A DNA stretch of 64,000 nucleotides from Macrobrachium rosenbergii (GCF_040412425.1 NC_089782.1:22738122-22802121); one strand, 5' to 3'. Positions 12,919 through 23,760 are shown, counted from the first letter of the stretch. Notes: a model not told the origin generated them from the letters alone. Made by a program: numbers and translations.

Positions 12919-13349
12919 TTAGTTTTCTGTAAAAGAAAACTATTGTGCCGGCTTTGTCTGTCCGTCTGCACTTTATTCTGCCCGCACTTTTTTCTGTCCG
13001 CACTTTTTCTATCCGCCCTCAGATCTTGAAAACTACTGAGGCCAAAGGGCTGCAAATTGGTATGTTGATCATCCACCATCCAGTCATCAAACATAACAAG
13101 CTGCAGCCCTCTAGCCTCCATAGTTTTTATTTTATTTAAGGTTAAAGTTAGCCATAATCGTGCCTCTGGTAGCGATATAAGATAGGCCACCACCTGGCAC
13201 TGGTTAAAGTTTCGTGGGCCGCGGCTCATACAGAATTATACCAAGACCACCGTAAGATAGATCTATCATCGATGGCCTTGACTATACGCTGGAGCGGCTG
13301 TACAGAAAATTCCATTGCACCGAAGAAATTTCGGCGCATTTTTTACCTT
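12919..13349 (-). mobile_element. Family A element, copy 3 (both ends present)
   Basis: The most complete copy. One terminus is a perfect 8-bp hairpin at 12921-12941 (AGTTTTCT, 5-nt loop, AGAAAACT). The other is a nearly perfect hairpin at 13317-13337 (GCACCGAA, loop, TTCGGCGC) followed by ATTTTTTAC and poly-T. A short direct repeat of a roughly 16-20 nt (T/C)CCGCACTTTTTCT phrase lies at 12967-13018. The central inverted repeat is at 13032-13124. The strand is that of the shared open frame, which stays open over most of the element (about 113 codons at 12888-13229, minus strand). The 22-bp repeat is reduced to about one degenerate unit near 13196-13230. Confidence 0.85.
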
Positions 13350-14152
13350 TTTTTTTTTTTACAAGCATTTACGCCAGGCCCACCTCCCAAAACTCCTCAA
13401 ACAAAATCAACACAAGATCAGTTATTTCTAACCACACTCTCTTTCCTTCCACTTGTTCTTGTTATTGTCGAGTATTAGAAAGATTAGGACACAAAGCTGC
13501 CCGTGCCATTGGCCTCTGAATTTAAAGGCCGGGCATAGAAAGTTAGGGTGCGATCAGGTGGGGAAGAATAGAGCCAGTTTCTAGGCAAAAAAAGAGGGGG
13601 TGGGGATTGAGAGCCTTCATCTACCAGGCCAACTTAACAGTATACAGATAATAAGTTACCATTCTTCAACTGATGTGAATGGACATTGTAAACATGTAAC
13701 CTGCTTTGTAATTTTACCTTTGAACTTTAGAGATCAACTTCTACAAAGCTGATTAATAACTGAATTCATAATGTATGCATAAGAGAATGATACCACAAAA
13801 AATGTAACCGGAACTGAAGTGTTTAAATGCCAAAAATCTGTGACCTCTGACTTGAGGAGCAAACTTGTTACCATTGTTATTGAGGTCCCCCTTTATAACG
13901 CTCCGAAAATTTGTGACCTTCAGCTCTGACCTTTATTCATGAAAAAGTAAAACAAGGAAGTCGAAAGACGGGGAACGCAAACGAAAAATAAATAAAAATG
14001 TCGAATGCCATGGTAATTACTTCATAATGATAGGAAATGTGAGGGCAAATACAAAATTTACGGGAGAGAAATATAAAGAAAATTTAAATATGGAAGAGGG
14101 AAATTAAAGAAAATAAAGTAATGCATAAAAAAGCAGGAATACAAATTGGTGT

Positions 14153-14154
<2 letters not shown>
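13350..14154. other. Unassigned sequence
   Basis: Poly-T at about 13350-13361 borders the family A copy. The rest is AT-rich with no recognised feature. Confidence 0.4.

Positions 14155-14219
<65 letters not shown>
14155..14219. repeat. (GA)n microsatellite
   Basis: About 32 uninterrupted GA units. Confidence 0.97.
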
Positions 14220-14222
<3 letters not shown>

Positions 14223-15154
14223 ATGTCATCATTCAAAATATTTGAGGCAGAAAAAATGTCGTTAGTGAATAAATGTTCTTATAATAAAATTCAAATGAAT
14301 TTTATACTTCATCACATACACTACTAATACAGCTATAACTACTGTTAATACTACAGCTGCTATTAAATAATAAGTAACAGCTTGTTATTATATAAAACAG
14401 AGCACCATACGTCGAAATAAAACCAGACAGAGACAAGGAAAGCCCACGACAAAACCAAGTGTTCCTAGAAAACCAATACGTTCACCTAAGAATTTGACAT
14501 TATTACATTTATTAGAGGTTTAAACTATTCTAAAATTGGTAAACTTACTAGTACATATAACAAACATGGAGCGAATATCCATAACATTCTAGTTAAAAAT
14601 CCAATATTATTTAGTGACAGTTTCACTTTTCTGTTAATCACAACTGAAAAACCACAATCAGCAAAAGTGAGTGTGTTACAACAATATAAGCTGCAAATTA
14701 AACACCACTCAGAACCGGTTAAAAAACATTTCAAGGTCAAAAATATATCGAACAACCGAATTCCTGGAGAAGTACAAAAAAAGAAGAAGAAGAAGAAAGA
14801 CCCCGACCACTTAACAGTGAAATAAAAAGATACGGCGCTAAACGACAACAAACCTGATATTTCTGTAGCTGGGATCGAGTAAGAAAAGCCTACGATGACT
14901 TTATAAAGAATCTACAAAATTGTTTGAGAGAATAAAGTTCAGCGTAACGTTGTAATTATCATTCGAGATAAATGGCAAGTGGCAGAACATCTTTTTCTCC
15001 TTCCCCAAAAGGAGCTCGGCGAGATTTATGTGCCGACGTGAAGGCTAAGTCAGGGCCTCTCGCAAGGGTTCGAACGTGTTGTCCCTTCGGCAGTAGAGTA
15101 GGGTCCGAGAAGAATTTTAATACGATTGTGCGATTTAGAGGCTCACTAGGGAAC

Positions 15155-15159
<5 letters not shown>
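14220..15159. other. Unassigned sequence
   Basis: AT-rich to about 14960, then a less AT-rich patch at 14990-15110. GGGTTCGAACGTG at about 15066 resembles a tRNA B box, but no cloverleaf can be built around it. Confidence 0.4.
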
Positions 15160-15219
<60 letters not shown>

Positions 15220-15303
15220 TTCTGTTCAAAATATCAAAATGGAATTTCATGAAAAGGTTCACATAACACAATCAACTAGCAACCATGAAGGTTAAAACAC
15301 ACA

Positions 15304-15358
<55 letters not shown>
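15160..15358. repeat. (GA)n and (CA)n(GA)n microsatellites
   Basis: (GA)n at 15160-15217, then about 80 bp of unique sequence, then (CA)n at 15297-15320 running directly into (GA)n at 15321-15358. Confidence 0.95.
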
Positions 15359-15360
<2 letters not shown>

Positions 15361-16222
15361 AACACAACGTATCAGTATACAAAGGACAGTATGAACTCTT
15401 GTGATATAACATCTTTATGTCATGACCAAAAATGTCACGACTGCCAACACAAACAGAACATTTCAGTTCCAAGGTTCCTTATAACAATAACTGAAGAGAT
15501 ATGGTCCTTTTTATTTACATTTCATAAGATAACGACACTTTTTTTTTTTTTTTTGGTCTTTCACAATATGAAAAACCCAAGTAAGTTACCACCATCCCTT
15601 TCAGTCAATAGACTTCGCCAACGTTTCAGATCGATAAACATGGCAACGGGATCATTATTCAAAGGTCATAATTGCAAATCGAAGCAGCTGTGTAACTCTC
15701 CCTCGTTGACTAAGTATATAGTAATTCAAAGTCCATATTCATGAAACTAAACGGATGTGTTACTGTCCATGTAGTTTATAAAAAAAAATTCTAATTCATA
15801 CTGAAACAGTAAACAGTTCATTCCTGACTAAAACTGTTAGCAGAATGAAAATTGTTTGGCGATGCTTTGTCTTGAACCATATAATAAACAAGTGATATCA
15901 CTTTGCCACTGTACGTTTGATTTTATGACAGAAACCTAAGATTCTGAGATTTTAAACAATCAAAAATGTGGATTAAAGCTGAATTCAGTTACTTATTTTT
16001 TTCTTCGATTTGCATTTTTTCCGATAATAAGATTGTACATAGGCGAATTAATCATATTTATAAATTATCCTGAAATTTAATGATGTTATGCTAAACTTCA
16101 GTCCAAATAAGCTTTAACTGAATTTTTTATTTTGTAGATTTGAAATTTCATTTACGTATAATGCAACCACAAATCATCGACTGAATTATTTAAACGGCGT
16201 TGCAGTAATGATTAGAATTTTA
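15359..16222. other. Unassigned AT-rich sequence
   Basis: A 117-codon plus-strand frame at 15391-15744 crosses a poly-T run and has no recognisable domain. It is not called as a gene. Confidence 0.4.
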
Positions 16223-16252
16223 ATGTAAAAGAGAATCGGCTCTCTTTTACAT
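16223..16252. repeat. Perfect 11-bp inverted repeat (hairpin)
   Basis: ATGTAAAAGAG and its reverse complement CTCTTTTACAT are separated by 8 nt. The hairpin lies 13 bp outside the terminal-inverted-repeat element that follows. A pol III or pol II terminator role is not supported by context. Confidence 0.8.
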
Positions 16253-16265
16253 CCACGACAAGGAT

Positions 16266-16510
16266 AATTCTGTCCTAAAATGGAAAACTGCAGCATCTCC
16301 AAAATTTCGAAATTGAGATATGCCACCTATTGGGCTCGTGAAACACTAATACACAAGTTACTGCAGTTTCAGAATGATTCTTCAATGCTTTATTTAGGAG
16401 GTCCCATTTGCAGTATCTCCAAAATCAGTAGTAAGGCAAGGGAAAACTGCAGTATCTATAATTTTTCTCAGTTTTGTATTTTTTGCAGTCTTCCATTTTA
16501 GGGCAGAATT
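16266..16510. mobile_element. MITE-like element with 26-bp terminal inverted repeats
   Basis: The left arm at 16266-16291 (AATTCTGTCCTAAAATGG, then AAAACTGC) is the reverse complement of the right arm at 16485-16510 except for two transitions. The 245-bp body is non-coding and holds three direct copies of a CTGCAGTATCTCCAAAAT-type phrase (about 16289, 16410 and 16446). I could not read an unambiguous target-site duplication. Only one copy is present here, so the mobile status is inferred from the terminal repeats. Confidence 0.6.
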
Positions 16511-16884
16511 GTTTCTGTTACGAGGTCATTATCAGGCAGCATTTTTTTTCGTAGAACTGTATCAAAATGAACCATAGATAAGTTTCACGGGACGAAAGCC
16601 TATCACGAGGGCATTAGAAATCAGAAACTCGTCAGATGAACTAACTAACGAAACAACAGCATTTCATTCCTGACCGAGTTCCACAGATCAAAATAGGGGA
16701 CACAGAGAAAACTAATTACTGCAGGAGATAAAAATAACTGGACAGACCCTCCTACTGTATTTTGATGGATACTTTAACGCAAGCAATGAAATTTCCTTAC
16801 GTCTTCTGTTTCTCTTAATTCCTGTTACCTCTTTTCCTTCAAGATTTATTTGATCTCATATTATTCTTTTTCCACCTCAGGTCT
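16511..16884. other. Unassigned sequence
   Basis: Nothing recognised. Confidence 0.35.
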
Positions 16885-17197
16885 GGGCAAGATATGAATT
16901 GAATACAGAATTTAGGCCAAAGGCCAAGCACTGGGACCTATGAGGTTATTCAGCGCTGAAACGGAAATGACAGTATAAGGATTGAAAAGTGTAACAGGAG
17001 GAAAACCTCGCAGTTGCACTATGGATCGATTGTTAGGAGAGGGTGGAAAGTCAGATGGAAGAAATATAATATGAATGGAGGTACAGTAAAAAGAATGAAA
17101 GGGGTTGCATCTAGGGGCCGAAGGCACGCTGCAAAGAACCTTAAGTGATGCCTATAGTGCACCGCATGAGGTGCACTGGCGGATAGGGCAAGATATG
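16885..17197 (-). mobile_element. Family B SINE-like element, copy 1, with 12-bp TSD
   Basis: A perfect 12-bp direct repeat GGGCAAGATATG flanks the element (16885-16896 and 17186-17197), leaving a 289-bp insert. The strand is inferred from the tail. Read on the minus strand, the copy ends in CCTAAATTCTGTATTCAATT, the short ATTC-rich tail shared by the family. Its opposite end is shorter than in copies 2 and 3, as expected of 5' truncation during target-primed reverse transcription. Diagnostic internal phrases are GGCCAAGCACTGGGACC, CAGCGCTGAAACGGAA and GCATGAGGTGCACTG. No protein is encoded. Confidence 0.9.
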
Positions 17198-17263
17198 GGT
17201 GTCGGGTTGCCCGTCCAGCTGACCTTATAGACAATAAAAAAGAATAAAACGCTCATTTCATTT

Positions 17264-17264
<1 letters not shown>

Positions 17265-17327
<63 letters not shown>

Positions 17328-17398
17328 GCCTCTGAATAAAAGGAATAAATAGGTACGTAAATAAATAAATGAATAAATAAATAAATAAATAAATAAGT
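17265..17398. repeat. (AAT)n and (AAAT)n microsatellites
   Basis: About 21 AAT units at 17265-17327, then (AAAT)n at about 17354-17394. Confidence 0.95.
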
Positions 17399-18647
17399 AA
17401 AAATTCCTGTTTTGTCAACGAATGCTTGCAGTCAGCAAACCCCTCTGAGAATGAACTCCAACTCTCTTGACTTTACAGAATGAATAATAAAAAGTCCTAC
17501 CTCGAATAAAGTTTATATTCTGTTCGGGCTTGACTGTAAATGGACTCTGAACTTACGAAGAGACACTGTCCTACGTCAGGAGCTGTCAGCCCTTAGCAGC
17601 AGGGTACGATAAGGTCAACCTCTTACGCTATATATATACAACATCTGCAGGGGAGGGGAGGCCGACAGGGTCGGTGGTGGGTGGGAGGTGCAGGGATGGG
17701 AGTGGTACTGTGTCACTATAAACGATGTCACAGTTCCGCAATAAAGAGCTCGCAGCTGTAAATGACACTTTGAGGCGACTACTCACAAATGTACCTTGGA
17801 CACGCATTAAAAAATCTAAAAAAAAAAAAAGACAAAAAGTCATAAATAATAATTAAACGTGTCTCTCCACCTTTCTGTTTCTTACTGTCAGGTGAGAGAG
17901 AAAATTGATGATTTCATTTACTATACAAATATTGCGGATGATTATCTGTTATGTCCTGAACGAAAAAATACGGATTAATCACTAACCAGACCAATAAACA
18001 TGGAAATATAGGTCTCCTGATCTACACCGTATTACCAAAGTAGAACAATTACAAAAGTAAATAAAGAAATAAGTCAATAAAAACCAGTCAAGAGAATGTA
18101 CACCCACCCTAGCACCAACAAATGACACTCGACAAGCACGCCGTGACGTCACAGAGGCCCCCGCAAACACGGAAATGTGACACCGTGCACGGCGGCCCAT
18201 TTAGGTGTGACAAAGGCACCGAATAAATCTTGTGACAAAGCCGGAGATATAGTGGAGGAGCGTAAGAGATCTCCATTCTGTTTTTTTGCGCCTCTGAGGT
18301 ATGGCCGATTCTCCTGTCAACCAGCCGCCTTTTTTGTTATCGTTGTTTGATTAAGAATTGTGCCAGCACGGGCTCTTGCTCAGTGTGCAGTCGGTATTCT
18401 CACGACTTTGGCTGGGACAAAAAGCGAGGACATACCCAAAACAGGCAAATAAATGGAGACCGCTCCTACAGTTATGAATGGAAACAGAAGACGAACAAAA
18501 ACAAGAAATGGAAGATGAGGGAAAAATTAAAATCTAGAAGAAAATAAATCGAGGATGGCCTTTTCAAAAGAGAAGAGAGGGCAAATGAGTAAATGGGAAC
18601 AAAGTAGAAAATCCAGTCGTTACAAATGACAAAGACAAAAATACAAG
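17399..18647. other. Unassigned sequence with a CRE palindrome
   Basis: No repeat family is recognised. A GC-richer patch at about 18110-18260 contains a full CRE palindrome (listed separately). Poly-A at about 17818-17830. Confidence 0.4.
18144..18151. promoter_or_regulatory. CRE palindrome TGACGTCA
   Basis: A perfect CREB/ATF consensus palindrome in a GC-richer patch with repeated TGTGACA phrases (18176, 18207, 18231). The site is seen directly; function is not shown, and an 8-mer can occur by chance. Confidence 0.3.
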
Positions 18648-18887
18648 ACGAACAACATATCGGAGGGACAAAATGCAAGACGAGTAACATATCCAAAGGA
18701 CAAAATAAATGACTAACAATATATCGGAGCGAGAAAACAAAAGTCGAACTACATATCGGAGGGACAAAATAAAAGACGAACAATATATCGGAGCGACAAA
18801 ATAAAAGACGAACTACATATCGGAGGGACAAAATAAAAAAAATCGAACACATATCGGAGGGACAAAAACAAAAGACGAACAACATAA
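18648..18887. repeat. 32-bp minisatellite, about 7-8 units
   Basis: Units share ACGAACAACATATCGGAG followed by GGACAAAATAAAAG. GGAGGGACA and GGAGCGACA variants alternate. The minus-strand frames with SLRYVVRLLF repeats come from this array. Confidence 0.9.
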
Positions 18888-19093
18888 AAAACAAGTGCTT
18901 TGAAGACAACGAAGACAACAACTGCCTTCAGATTTCTTGTGAATGGCTTCAACCGTTCCCTGCTATAAATCAGGACCCTCCAAATGGACGAACTTCATTG
19001 AAGAAAAAAAAGAGACTAGAGTCACAATTAACTTATAAATCACATTCCCGACGGTACGAAAATGAAAAGTATCTCAAGCGGATCAAGCATGTA

Positions 19094-19260
19094 ATATATA
19101 CACACGCACACATCGCACTCACACACACTTCATATATCATATATATATCATATATATATATATATTATATAGCGAACTCACAGGGAAATGGGATTCGCTT
19201 ATACACTGAAATCACGTGCATCTACTGTGATTTTTTAAATATATACATACATATATGTAC

Positions 19261-19292
<32 letters not shown>

Positions 19293-19300
19293 CCGTGTGT
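19094..19300. repeat. (CA)n/(TA)n/(GT)n microsatellite cluster
   Basis: CA-rich sequence at about 19099-19130, (TA)n at about 19135-19170, about 35 bp of unique sequence, then (GT)n at about 19264-19300. Confidence 0.9.
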
Positions 19301-19619
19301 GTATACATACAGGCATATATTTACATATATATCTTGCGCTTGTACGCCTTTTTATCACTAGATCACATAAGTACATTTCTATCATTAGAATGGTGTGTGC
19401 AGGTGTCAGCCTTCCGATTTTCAGCAAGTACGTTCAGAGATGAAATTGATAAGCCCAAGACAGGAGTCACTGCCATCATCGTCTTGTTGTTAAATGGTAA
19501 ATAAAGGATGAGAATAGCAAAGAAAAACCTTCAAGTTTGGATCCACTCTCTAATGAATTAAATAAAGCAATTAATCACACGCTCTCTTTAAGCAGTACTT
19601 AACTAGTAATACTTAAAAA
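19301..19619. other. Unassigned sequence
   Basis: No feature recognised. It ends at the A-rich leader of a family A element. Confidence 0.35.
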
Positions 19620-20047
19620 AAAAAGTAAAAAATGTGCCGAAGGCAATCGAGTTTTCTGTACAGCGTATAATGCCATTGACCATGAAACTCTCAGCCACGG
19701 CCCATGAAACTCTCAGCCGCGACCCATGAAACTCTCAGCCGCGGCCCATAAAACTCTCAGCCACGGCCCATGAAACTCTCAGCCGCGGCCTTTGGTGGCA
19801 TGTGTTGTTGGCACCTATAGCGGTGCCAGACGCACGATCATGGCTAACATTAACCTTAAATAAAATAATAACTACTGAGGCTAGAGGGCTGCAATTTAAT
19901 ATGTTTGATGATTGGAGGGTGGATGATCAACATAACAATTTGCAGCCCTCTAGCCTCAGTAGTTTTCAAGATCCGAGGGCGGACAGAAAAAGTGCGGATG
20001 GACAGACAAATTGCCATCTAAATAGTTTTCTTTTACAGAAAACTAAA
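19620..20047 (+). mobile_element. Family A element, copy 4, with expanded 22-bp repeat
   Basis: The internal 22-bp unit (CATGAAACTCTCAGCCGCGG plus CC) occurs five times head to tail at 19681-19790. The conserved GCACCTATAGCGGTGCC phrase follows at 19811-19827. The central inverted repeat is at 19871-19963. The terminal hairpin AGTTTTCT, TTTAC, AGAAAACT is at 20024-20044 and followed by AAAA. The other terminal hairpin has decayed (GTGCCGAAGGCAATCGAG). An 83-codon frame at 19802-20053 (PIAVPDARSWLTLTLNKI and onward) matches the frame in copies 1, 3 and 5; the 5' codon is TTG, not ATG. Confidence 0.88.
19681..19790. repeat. 22-bp tandem repeat, five units, inside family A copy 4
   Basis: Units begin at 19681, 19703, 19725, 19747 and 19769 with one or two substitutions each (CAGCCACGG versus CAGCCGCGG; CATGAAA versus CATAAAA). 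There are no indels between units. Confidence 0.95.
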
Positions 20048-20343
20048 AGGTAATAGAGAACTATTTAAAATGAAAAATTACACTTTTTTGTCAACTAACT
20101 GCAAAATATGAAAATTTTAAGGTAAACACTTGAACAGTATTGTCAAAAAATCGCAGTTTTTCTCTCTTTCCCAATATAGTTTATTTTTATAAAGGTTATG
20201 CACATTCCACACGGTTGCTGAAATTTTACTGAGTTCCATAAATCAGGGTTAAATTTTGAAATTATAGGAAAATATCGCAAAAGAGAATAATATTTATATA
20301 TGCCACCACATGCATAGACATATAAACACATGCACGTTTATTT

Positions 20344-20345
<2 letters not shown>

Positions 20346-20419
<74 letters not shown>
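20346..20419. repeat. (GA)n microsatellite
   Basis: About 37 GA units. The 20048-20345 interval before it is AT-rich with nothing recognised. Confidence 0.97.
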
Positions 20420-20422
<3 letters not shown>

Positions 20423-20736
20423 TGGGTACACAAACGTAACTTGCTGAAGAGAAAAATACCTATCTTGAGATCGTATCCCGAAAGCTGTTGAGTTCTTCTC
20501 TTCCCGGTACGAAGAACGGCTAATGTGATTTTTAATCTCCGCATTAAAAATTCAGAGAGGCAGACAGACAGAATTATGACAGCGTACTAAGGATATTTAT
20601 CATCCATGTTTTTCTTTTTCTTTTCAATTTCATTCTTTTTTTGGGCGCTGGTGACATTCAACTCCGTTCGTTCAATATGCTTTTTCAACGTATTTTTTAG
20701 AGGGAGCACCAGGCAGTTTTTGTCACTGCTTCTACT

Positions 20737-20785
20737 AATAATAATAATAATAATAAATAATAATAATATTATTATTATTATCATA

Positions 20786-20856
<71 letters not shown>
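20737..20856. repeat. (AAT)n followed by (ATT)n, self-complementary
   Basis: (AAT)n at about 20737-20768 switches to (ATT)n from about 20768 to 20856, with a TATCATAATTATT interruption. The two halves are reverse complements, so the tract can fold on itself. Confidence 0.92.
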
Positions 20857-20859
<3 letters not shown>

Positions 20860-20906
20860 AATGTAAATTTCTTGCCTCTACCAAGTAGCTCATTTAATTT
20901 TCTTTT

Positions 20907-20920
20907 ACACACACACACAC

Positions 20921-20978
<58 letters not shown>
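20907..20978. repeat. (CA)n(GA)n microsatellite
   Basis: A short (CA)n passes through AGAGACAGAG into about 26 GA units. Confidence 0.95.
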
Positions 20979-20983
<5 letters not shown>

Positions 20984-22308
20984 CTGTTGGATAAGTACAA
21001 AGCAAAACGCCATCTGCAGTATCACCACAAGCAGACAAAAACTACAGCAACATAATCCGAAATAATTATCAGCAAGTTGACGCACACAACATACGGGCGA
21101 TTGCGATGCATAAGGAAAAACAAATAAGTGCTCAAAAGCACGTGGGTATTCTCCCGCTTGCCACTTATGACCATGGAGCAACACTTGCAAGCACTTGAAG
21201 ACTGGAGAATTTCAGATTAATCTTGCTCCAAGTACATAAATGTATCTCAGCTTCTGTTTATTCAACATATATAGATCTCTTTCTGTCAGCATATGAGAGA
21301 GAGTACTTTTATAATTAAAATCCTTAGTGATGATATTATTTACCACTCTCTTATTTACCACTCTCTTACTGTGATTTGTGTGCATATGTACAGTAAGTAA
21401 AAATGAAATTTATTATCGAAACTAAACATGATGTTCAACAAAATTCATTCAGCCTAGCTGTGACCTCTGAGCTAATTAACCTGCTTATGTTTCTCGGTAT
21501 CTTCAACGAAAACAAAAATCTATGTAAGTCAACTCTGCAGTGGCTTTATGGCAACGCTTGGACAAACCGGTGATTTCAATGCACATTAGAAAGTAAGCTA
21601 AAAGACATCGGTGGGAACCATCACAATACACAGATTGAAAGGTCCAGCGAGAGACGAGGCCTGGTGATTTCAATGCTCATCAGCAAGTAATCCAAAACAA
21701 ATCTCGAATTTCATAAAACATAACTGAAAGTTATGGCTTTCTAATTAAATATTATGAAAAGTAACTGAAAATAATACATAAAAATGGTTAACAGTAGTTT
21801 AAGCAGTGAAAGAAATATAATGAACAGGAATAAGAGACTTACAAAAATACAATAGTTTTAGATAAAAGTGAAAAACAGTGTTGCAGGGTAACCTGTAATT
21901 TTTAAAACATGCCTCTACATGGATTTATTTCTTCATATCAGAGAGAGAGAGAGAGGAGGTAAAGAGGCAGGTGTCCATCATATGTCAGCTAATGGTAGAT
22001 GACACGAAAACTTTATAGCAACTTGATTGAAACAACGCCACTAAGTTCTTAAAAAGTAACAGAGAAAACTGAAAGAGTGAAAATGAATAGCAAAACCGCC
22101 CTACAGAAAACCTTTTAACGGGGGGAAATTCTATCTTCAGGACAAGAGCCCTGGCCTGAATACATGCCAGTTTTTCGTTATTCGATACCTGCCTAATTCT
22201 TGAGGTTTTATATTTCATATCGTGCTCTCATTATACTAACAGAATCCTAATGGCTCTGAGACCCTAATACAAGAGGAAGGATCTGTTAAAATAAAATGAA
22301 ATACCTTT

Positions 22309-22317
<9 letters not shown>
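20979..22317. other. Unassigned sequence with a small duplication
   Basis: A phrase GGTGATTTCAATG(C)(A/T)CAT is repeated at about 21569 and 21662 with similar following sequence (AGTAAGCTAAAA versus AGTAATCCAAAA). TTATTTACCACTCTCTTA is also repeated in tandem at about 21338-21368. No gene is recognised. Confidence 0.45.
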
Positions 22318-22375
<58 letters not shown>

Positions 22376-22377
22376 TA

Positions 22378-22460
<83 letters not shown>
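22318..22460. repeat. (TA)n microsatellite
   Basis: About 140 bp of (TA)n with TAATA and GATA interruptions. Confidence 0.97.
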
Positions 22461-22461
<1 letters not shown>

Positions 22462-22603
22462 AATTTTACTGCAATCCCAACACTACACCTTGAAGATTTA
22501 AAGGCCCACAAAAACACATATACACATTACCAAAATTTATATTCTGAAGTATCCTGGAAATATATGGCTGCAATAGTATTTAGTAGTGTTATGGGTGTAG
22601 TAT

Positions 22604-22708
<105 letters not shown>

Positions 22709-22841
22709 CGCGTGTGTTTGTGTGTGTACATGTATATTTTGGGTAATGCATAAACATCTATATGCGCTTGAGATTTCGAGTGTTACGATGTCTTGTTCAA
22801 CTGAATTGGTAACGTAAGCTACTGTGGCGGCGGCGAGAATG

Positions 22842-23066
22842 TCATGCACACATCCGCACTAGCGTCGATAGTAATGATTCATTGTCAAGATTAAGATCGC
22901 ACTCGCCGTCTAAGTTTGCACATACCGCATTCTCCAAAACCGTAGCGACTGGCCGCGGCTTACGCTTGATGTCCTCCCTCGAGTTTCTTCGTGTCTGCCG
23001 TTTCTTAAATGGCAGTTCGTTGTCCTTCAGCAAAGGCGAGAGATATTTTGAGAATTCCTGTATCAA
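22842..23066 (-). CDS. Hypothetical exon-like open frame (unrecognised)
   Basis: On the minus strand this frame reads ...IQEFSKYLSPLLKDNELPF, then a basic KKRQTRRNSREDIKRKPRP stretch, then LENAVCANLDGECDLN and STLVRMCA, and ends in TGA. Composition is balanced and not low-complexity, unlike almost every other frame here. There is no ATG: the 5' codon is TTG directly after an in-frame stop, so if real it would be an internal or 3' exon with an acceptor near the ATACAG at about 23051. A second minus-strand frame (MHDILAAATVAYVTNSVEQD...) starts 8 nt inside its 3' end in a shifted phase, which could mean a frameshifted remnant. I recognise no family, and chance is a real alternative. Confidence 0.22.
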   Translation of the reverse strand: MIQEFSKYLSPLLKDNELPFKKRQTRRNSREDIKRKPRPVATVLENAVCANLDGECDLNLDNESLLSTLVRMCA

Positions 23067-23365
23067 GGTTCATCACTACGACAAATGCACATCTTCCGGG
23101 GTGATGAAACATTTTACGAAAAACAAGACATCTACTGTAAGTGTAGGGTAGAATGAAAACAGAATGGCAGTATGCGGGCTGTCAAGTAGTTGAGGCTGCC
23201 AATTCTCTTATTATGCCAGTCAATTTGATCACCTATTATAAAGTAAGTCCAAGAGCACTGTACCTCAGAGACATGTCTGCTAAAGCAGCATTTTTCTTTT
23301 AAGTCAAGAGTTGACAAAAGATAGTCTCTCTCTTTCCAGAACGAAAAAAACTCCTAACTACGCAC

Positions 23366-23599
23366 TCACTGGCATATCTTCCACGAAGACCATTTTGGCG
23401 GGAATCTACGGACTGTAAATTCTTTACCAAATTGCTTTCTGAACCTTAGCGCAAGCAAGCTTGATCGTTTTCCACAGGAATACGCATCAAGAGCAATAAC
23501 TGAAACGCCAGCGGGCAAAATGGCGGCTTCAAGGTCAATTTTGTAATACATTTTGGTTAATGAATCTGGCCAAAGCTTCCGGCCATCTATTGCGAGCAT
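23366..23599 (-). CDS. Hypothetical exon-like open frame with ATG and donor-like site
   Basis: A 77-codon minus-strand frame starts at a true ATG (23599) and reads MLAIDGRKLWPDSLTKMYY, then LEAAILPAGVSVIALDAYSC, then a basic LALRFRKQFGKEFTVRRF end. The frame is open upstream of the ATG for about 28 further codons to a TAG. At its 3' end GCCA is followed by GTGAGT, a strong match to a splice donor, just before the in-frame stop. GC content is higher than in the flanks. No domain or family is recognised. It could be the first coding exon of an unknown gene, a transposon remnant, or chance. Confidence 0.22.
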   Translation of the reverse strand: MLAIDGRKLWPDSLTKMYYKIDLEAAILPAGVSVIALDAYSCGKRSSLLALRFRKQFGKEFTVRRFPPKWSSWKICQ

Positions 23600-23760
23600 C
23601 TCACAGAGCGACAGTTGCCGGTTGTTGTTTTTGGTTTCGTTCTTTTGTCTCTGCCGGTCCTCTCTTGCCTACGTTTCGAGTTACTCTGTATCAATCTCGA
23701 GTGAGGGCATACGGTTACTGCATATGTTAATATTAATCTTAATTATAGGTAGATTCAAAT

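Noticed and set aside
15064..15110. tRNA gene suggested by GGGTTCGAAC
   Set aside because: The only A-box-like sequence is about 20 nt upstream, too close, and acceptor and anticodon stems cannot be paired.
20024..20048. Canonical Helitron 3' end (hairpin plus CTRR)
   Set aside because: The CTAA overlaps the hairpin arm instead of lying several bases after it, so a canonical Helitron end is not supported; a Helentron/HINE-like end is only a hypothesis.
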